Source of the DNA: Oscillospiraceae bacterium
GTDB lineage: Bacteria; Bacillota; Clostridia; Oscillospirales; Oscillospiraceae
DNA length: 9,871 nucleotides
Reading direction: 5' to 3'
Assembly: GCA_017378975.1 (NCBI GenBank)
Contig: JAFNXT010000346.1
Span: 1-9,871 of the forward strand
Under the pieces are notes generated by a model. The model was not told where the DNA came from, made no database searches, and worked only from the letters and a program-made list of their open reading frames with translations. This document shows, piece after piece, positions 7,007 to 9,871 of this stretch. The translations under genes were made by a program, and so were the position numbers. How positions within the stretch are numbered: the first letter of the stretch is position 1; each line of letters begins with the position of its first letter.

Positions 7007-7055
7007 AAAAAGGGACTGTTGCAAAACTTCCATTTTGCAACAGTCCCAATATTTT
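7007..7055. terminator. Bidirectional terminator between xpt and the GTPase operon
   Basis: A perfect 15-bp stem (7012-7026 with 7033-7047) closes a six-base loop. On the plus strand it is followed by AATATTTTATT. On the minus strand it is followed by five Ts (7011-7007). It lies 17 bp after the xpt stop and 10 bp after the GTPase stop, so it serves both convergent units. The minus-strand version is the more classical. Confidence 0.92.
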
Positions 7056-7057
7056 AT

Positions 7058-7999
7058 TCAAAAGGTCGCCACATCAGGCTCCGCAGGCTCGGCAGGCTCG
7101 ACCCGAAGGGCCGTCAGCACGGGACCAAGCTCCCCCTTGTACAGAGGATGCTTCTCGGCGGTGATCTTCGCCTCCACCTGCACCCAGGACCGCGACTCCA
7201 GAGACCGGCTCTTATCATACCGGCAGGGGATGCCACAGAACTGGATATCATCCACACAGCAGGTCATGACGAACCGACCGGGAGCGAACATCCCGTTCTT
7301 ATCCCGGCGAAGCATAGCCACCTGTCCCTTGAAGGACACAGTCTTGCCGTCATACTTCCGGGGCTCCTCCGTCACATCCCGATACCACAGGGCGTAATCC
7401 TCGTCCTTCACCAGGATCACGGGAGCCTCGATATCGAAGGGCAAGGGATCCACGATGTCGTCGAACTTGGTGGTGCCGTCGGTGTAGTCATACAGGATAT
7501 CGATCTTACGGCTGGCGGCACGGGCCAGCTTGTGGAAGGGCATGATATCCTCGTCAGGCTCCAGCCGGTTGAACACCACCATCTGGGCACCCACCAGCTT
7601 GTCCATCACCAGATTGCGCATATTGGCGTTATAAGTCATGAACGTGGTGGAATCGGCGAACATGACCTCCTGCGCCACAGCCCAGTCCTCAGGGAACCGG
7701 GTATACAGGTCTCCCACCAGCTGCATACCATTGAGCTCCGCCACCACGCGCTGGGCCTTGTGCTTCTTCGCCAAAGCCTGAAGCTCCTTGGTGGTGACGC
7801 TCTGCTGATCGAGGACCTCGACATATACGTTCTGATGGGGGTAGGCGGAGATATCGTACTCCTCCTCCCCTTCCTCGAACACCAGCAGGAGCGTCCGCTC
7901 CCCGGCGTTGAAACGCTCGTCTTCCAGCGTCTCCTGGATGAACTTGGTCTTACCGGAATCCAGAAACCCGGTGAATACATAAACAGGGATCTGCTGCAT
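7058..7999 (-). CDS. COG0523-like GTPase fused to a YcgQ/TIGR03943-like C-terminal domain, 313 aa
   Basis: The N-terminal half is a SIMIBI-type G domain related to CobW/COG0523. Its P-loop is GFLDSGKT (residues 11-18), the Walker B-like strand RVVAELNG is at 84-91, and FNRLEPDE (143-150) stands where the base-recognition motif is expected. The GCxCC metal motif of standard COG0523 proteins is missing; the region after the P-loop instead has an acidic run, EEGEEEYD (42-49). The C-terminal part (about 217-300) has the pattern KTVSFKGQVAM, GRFVMTCCVDD and CGIPC. It resembles the C-terminal domain of YcgQ/TIGR03943 proteins. Cys247, Cys248, Cys255 and Cys259 could form a metal site. The tail ends in EPAEPAEP. 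The start is three bases after the upstream GTPase stop with only a weak GGGGTG site, so translation is probably coupled. A role in metal handling with its partner is inferred; the substrate is unknown. The second-domain assignment is from memory of the family and is moderate. Confidence 0.82.
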   Translation of the reverse strand: MQQIPVYVFTGFLDSGKTKFIQETLEDERFNAGERTLLLVFEEGEEEYDISAYPHQNVYVEVLDQQSVTTKELQALAKKHKAQRVVAELNGMQLVGDLYTRFPEDWAVAQEVMFADSTTFMTYNANMRNLVMDKLVGAQMVVFNRLEPDEDIMPFHKLARAASRKIDILYDYTDGTTKFDDIVDPLPFDIEAPVILVKDEDYALWYRDVTEEPRKYDGKTVSFKGQVAMLRRDKNGMFAPGRFVMTCCVDDIQFCGIPCRYDKSRSLESRSWVQVEAKITAEKHPLYKGELGPVLTALRVEPAEPAEPDVATF

Positions 8000-8002
8000 G
8001 GC

Positions 8003-9259
8003 TCACACCCCAAACAGCCGGGCCACCCCAGCCTCGTCCAAATTGGAACCGATCACGCACAGCTTGCCGATCAAATCAGCGCCACCCATACGAACATCCG
8101 CCTCACCGGGCACGAAGTCGAAATGGATCCAGCCGCCCTCGGTACAAGCAACGATGCCCTTGGCGCGCAGGACGATGCCATACAGACCCTGATCCAGCTT
8201 CTCCAAAGCGGAACCGATCTCCTCGCGGCTGAACTTCCTGGCCGTCTCAACGCCCCAGGAGGTGAACACCTCATCGGCATGATGGTGGTGATGGTCATGA
8301 TGGTCATGGCCACAGCAGCAGTGACCGTCCTCGTGATGGTGATGCTCGTGCTCATGGTGACCACAGCAGTGATGGCCATCCTCATGATGGTGATGCTCGT
8401 GCTCATGGTGACCACAGCAGTGATGGCCGTCCTCATGATGGTGATGCTCGTGCTCATGATGGCCACAGCAGTGATGGCCGTCCTCATGATGGTGATGCTC
8501 GTGCTCATGGTGGCCACAGCAGTGATGGCCGTCCTCATGATGGTGATGCTCGTGCTCATGATGGCCACAGCAGTGATGGCCATCCTCATGATGGTGATGC
8601 TCGTGCTCATGGTGACCACAGCAGTGATGGTCATGCTCCAGCTCCGCCAGCGCATCTGCCACCGTGCCCTGACCCTCCATGGCCTGCACCAGCTGTGCCC
8701 CGGTCAGCTCACCCCAAGGAGTGGTGACCAGAGTCGCCTCCGAATTCAGCTCCCGAAGCAGTGTCACGGCGGCATCCAGTTTCGCCTGAGGGATCGCATC
8801 GGTCCGGGACAGGATGATGGTGGCGGCGGTACCGATCTGGTCATTGTAGAACTCACCGAAGTTCTTCCGGTAGACCTTCACCTTCCCGGCATCGGCCACC
8901 GCCACAGTATAGCCCAGCTCCACATCCTCACCGGTGACCTTCTTCGCGGCGGCGATCACATCGGACAGCTTGCCCACGCCGGAGGGCTCGATGATCACCC
9001 GGTCGGGATGGAACTTCTCGATCACTTCCTCCAGAGCCTTGCCGAAATCACCCACCAGAGAACAGCAGATACAACCGGAGTTCATCTCGGTGATGTTGAT
9101 ACCGGCGTCCTGTAGGAATCCGCCATCGATGCCGATCTGACCGAACTCGTTCTCGATCAGCACCAGCTTCTGGCCCTGATAACCCTCCTGGATCATCTTT
9201 TTGATCAGAGTGGTCTTACCGGCCCCAAGGAAACCGCTGTAAATATCGATCTTTGTCAT
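8003..9259 (-). CDS. COG0523/CobW-family GTPase with giant His/Cys repeat linker, 418 aa
   Basis: This is a metal-chaperone GTPase of the CobW/ZNG1/ZagA type. The G domain has Walker A GFLGAGKT (residues 9-16), ENEFG (36-40), the metal motif GCICC (62-66), Walker B IIEPSG (89-94) and SRTD (151-154) at the base-recognition position. A linker at 209-327 is dominated by six identical 17-residue units, HHCCGHHEHEHHHHEDG (211-312). A degenerate tail, HCCCGHDHHDHHHHH (313-327), follows. By my count the linker holds about 64 His and 15 Cys. The C-terminal 90 residues read as a CobW_C domain (GLYGIVLRAKG, then GGWIHFDFVPGE). Family members bind Zn, Ni or Co and hydrolyse GTP to load client proteins; a His-rich linker would store or buffer metal. 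The start at 9259 has AGAAGGTG seven bases upstream. It is first in a two-gene operon. Which metal is used cannot be told from sequence. Confidence 0.94.
   Translation of the reverse strand: MTKIDIYSGFLGAGKTTLIKKMIQEGYQGQKLVLIENEFGQIGIDGGFLQDAGINITEMNSGCICCSLVGDFGKALEEVIEKFHPDRVIIEPSGVGKLSDVIAAAKKVTGEDVELGYTVAVADAGKVKVYRKNFGEFYNDQIGTAATIILSRTDAIPQAKLDAAVTLLRELNSEATLVTTPWGELTGAQLVQAMEGQGTVADALAELEHDHHCCGHHEHEHHHHEDGHHCCGHHEHEHHHHEDGHHCCGHHEHEHHHHEDGHHCCGHHEHEHHHHEDGHHCCGHHEHEHHHHEDGHHCCGHHEHEHHHHEDGHCCCGHDHHDHHHHHADEVFTSWGVETARKFSREEIGSALEKLDQGLYGIVLRAKGIVACTEGGWIHFDFVPGEADVRMGGADLIGKLCVIGSNLDEAGVARLFGV
8324..8629 (-). repeat. Six tandem 51-bp in-frame repeats encoding a His/Cys unit
   Basis: Six exact 51-bp periods (starting at 8324, 8375, 8426, 8477, 8528 and 8579) each encode the same 17 residues. 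The copies differ only at five third-codon positions (Gly GGT/GGC, Asp GAC/GAT, His CAC/CAT), all silent. The copies at 8375 and 8579 are identical, and so are those at 8426 and 8528. A degenerate His-rich stretch continues to 8279. Such arrays expand and contract readily by slippage or unequal crossover, so copy number may vary between strains. Confidence 0.96.
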
Positions 9260-9293
9260 TTTGAAACACCTTCTGTTCAGAATTATCTATATG

Positions 9294-9322
9294 ATTATAC
9301 CACGCCCCGACCGCCGAAACAA
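9294..9322 (-). promoter_or_regulatory. Promoter of the GTPase operon with extended -10
   Basis: On the minus strand a perfect TATAAT (9294-9299) is preceded by TGG, giving an extended -10 element. A poor -35, TTGTTT (9317-9322), lies 17 bp upstream. The predicted start is near 9287, leaving a leader of about 30 bases. A short dyad, TTCTG-TT-CAGAA (9271-9282), overlaps the ribosome site. I see no recognisable Zur-type operator. Confidence 0.68.
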
Positions 9323-9377
9323 GCCCTTTTTCCCACATCATACCTTCACCGTTTCCCAACACCTTCCACAAGATCTA

Positions 9378-9406
9378 TTGACAGAAGTATCCTGTCTAGT
9401 TATACT
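9378..9406 (+). promoter_or_regulatory. Strong sigma-A-type promoter of the LRR protein gene
   Basis: A perfect -35 TTGACA (9378-9383), a 17-bp spacer and TATACT (9401-9406, five of six). A dyad GACAG-N7-CTGTC (9380-9396) overlaps the -35 box and spacer. CTATCC occurs twice (9405-9410 and 9421-9426) around the expected start point. Both are possible but unproven control sites. Confidence 0.8.
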
Positions 9407-9457
9407 ATCCTTAGGCGATCCTATCCCCAAAACAAGCAAAAACAGGAGGAAACGAAA

Positions 9458-9871
9458 ATGAAGCTATGGAAAACTTTGTTAGGCACCGCCTTCCTGCTGT
9501 GCCTGCTCACGACCCTGTCAGCGAGCCCTGTCTTCGGTGCCGAGATCGTGGATACCGGCCCCTGCGGCGATGACCTGACCTACACCTTGGACTCAGACGG
9601 CCTTCTCACCATTTCTGGCACTGGTCCTATGTGGGATTATGAACGCAGCACCGTAAACTATTATTTGTATTCTACTGCCCCATGGGGAAAGTCGAGTATC
9701 ACCTCTCTCCAAATCGACCCAGGAGTCTCTGCTATCGGCCAATACGCATTTTTTGGCCCCGCCGACATCGATCGCTATGCTACCAAAAGTACTCTCTCCT
9801 CCGTTTCATTACCAGAAGGATTGCTCAGTATTGGTGATTTCGCATTCGGATATTGCGATAAATTGACCAGC
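9458..9871 (+). CDS. Secreted BspA-like leucine-rich repeat protein, N-terminal 138 aa (cut by window end)
   Basis: The frame runs open from ATG 9458 to the last base. The start has AGGAGG at 9444-9449 and a clear promoter upstream. Residues 1-28 form a Sec signal peptide: KLWK, a hydrophobic core, then SASPVFGA with likely cleavage before Glu29. The mature start has LTYTLDSDGLLTISGTGPMWDY (39-60), the entry module that commonly precedes LRR_5/BspA-type repeats in clostridial surface proteins. The first repeats follow: ITSLQIDPGVSAIGQYAFFG (81-100) and LSSVSLPEGLLSIGDFAFGYC (113-133). Such proteins are exported and may bind host or bacterial surfaces. The total length and any cell-wall anchor lie outside the window. 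Its later codons look less GC-biased than those of neighbouring genes, which could reflect later acquisition but is only an impression. It has its own promoter, divergent from the GTPase operon. Confidence 0.88.
   Translation, partial: MKLWKTLLGTAFLLCLLTTLSASPVFGAEIVDTGPCGDDLTYTLDSDGLLTISGTGPMWDYERSTVNYYLYSTAPWGKSSITSLQIDPGVSAIGQYAFFGPADIDRYATKSTLSSVSLPEGLLSIGDFAFGYCDKLTS

Noticed and set aside
5382..7033. A plus-strand frame (5382-6194) opposite the lipoprotein gene and a minus-strand frame (6296-7033) opposite xpt
   Set aside because: Both lie antisense to strongly identified genes, lack ribosome sites, and read as Val/Gly/Asp-rich sequence without a family.
8279..8635. CRISPR array or intergenic satellite
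   Set aside because: The 51-bp periodic repeat is in frame inside a gene, has no unique spacers, and encodes an identical peptide unit.
7019..9115. Long plus-strand open frame (698 codons) with a striking Met/Val/Leu repeat across the His array
   Set aside because: It is the antisense reading of the two GTPase genes. The hydrophobic repeats are simply the complement of the His/Glu codons, and there is no ribosome site or family similarity.
9261..9461. Small 66-codon plus-strand frame in the GTPase/LRR intergenic region
   Set aside because: It runs through the LRR gene promoter and ends at the LRR start; it has no ribosome site and its translation is not protein-like.

Overview
The window looks like chromosomal DNA from a GC-rich Gram-positive gut-type clostridium; an Oscillospiraceae/Ruminococcaceae-like organism is my best guess, at moderate confidence. 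The reasons are strong AGGAGG ribosome binding sites, TTGACA/TATAAT-type promoters, a purine-nucleoside ABC operon in the Bacillus nupNOPQ order, a Firmicutes-type xanthine phosphoribosyltransferase and a BspA-like leucine-rich repeat surface protein. There is no sign of an IS element, phage, CRISPR array or tRNA.

Layout. (1) 1-1151, plus strand: the 3' end of rplL (ribosomal protein L7/L12), a perfect hairpin terminator, then an unrecognised polytopic membrane protein. (2) 1159-6280, minus strand: a four-gene operon, transcribed right to left, encoding a BMP-family lipoprotein, a double-NBD ATPase and two permeases. It is very probably a nucleoside importer. Its promoter lies at 6252-6280. 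Two strong hairpins sit between the lipoprotein gene and the ATPase gene. (3) 6320-7047, plus strand: xpt (xanthine phosphoribosyltransferase), divergent from the transporter operon, so uptake and salvage of purines appear to share one intergenic control region. (4) 7058-9322, minus strand: two adjacent COG0523/CobW-type GTPases. The first carries a huge His/Cys-rich repeat block of six identical 17-residue units. The second lacks the usual CxCC motif but has a Cys-containing C-terminal domain resembling that of the YcgQ/TIGR03943 family. (5) 9378-9871, plus strand: a clear promoter and the 5' part of a secreted leucine-rich repeat protein, cut by the window end.

The convergent pairs at 1118-1151 and 7012-7047 are each closed by one hairpin that can terminate on both strands. 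The part most worth following is the two-gene GTPase operon, which looks like a dedicated metal-handling module. The nup-like operon with xpt is a coherent purine salvage unit of known type.
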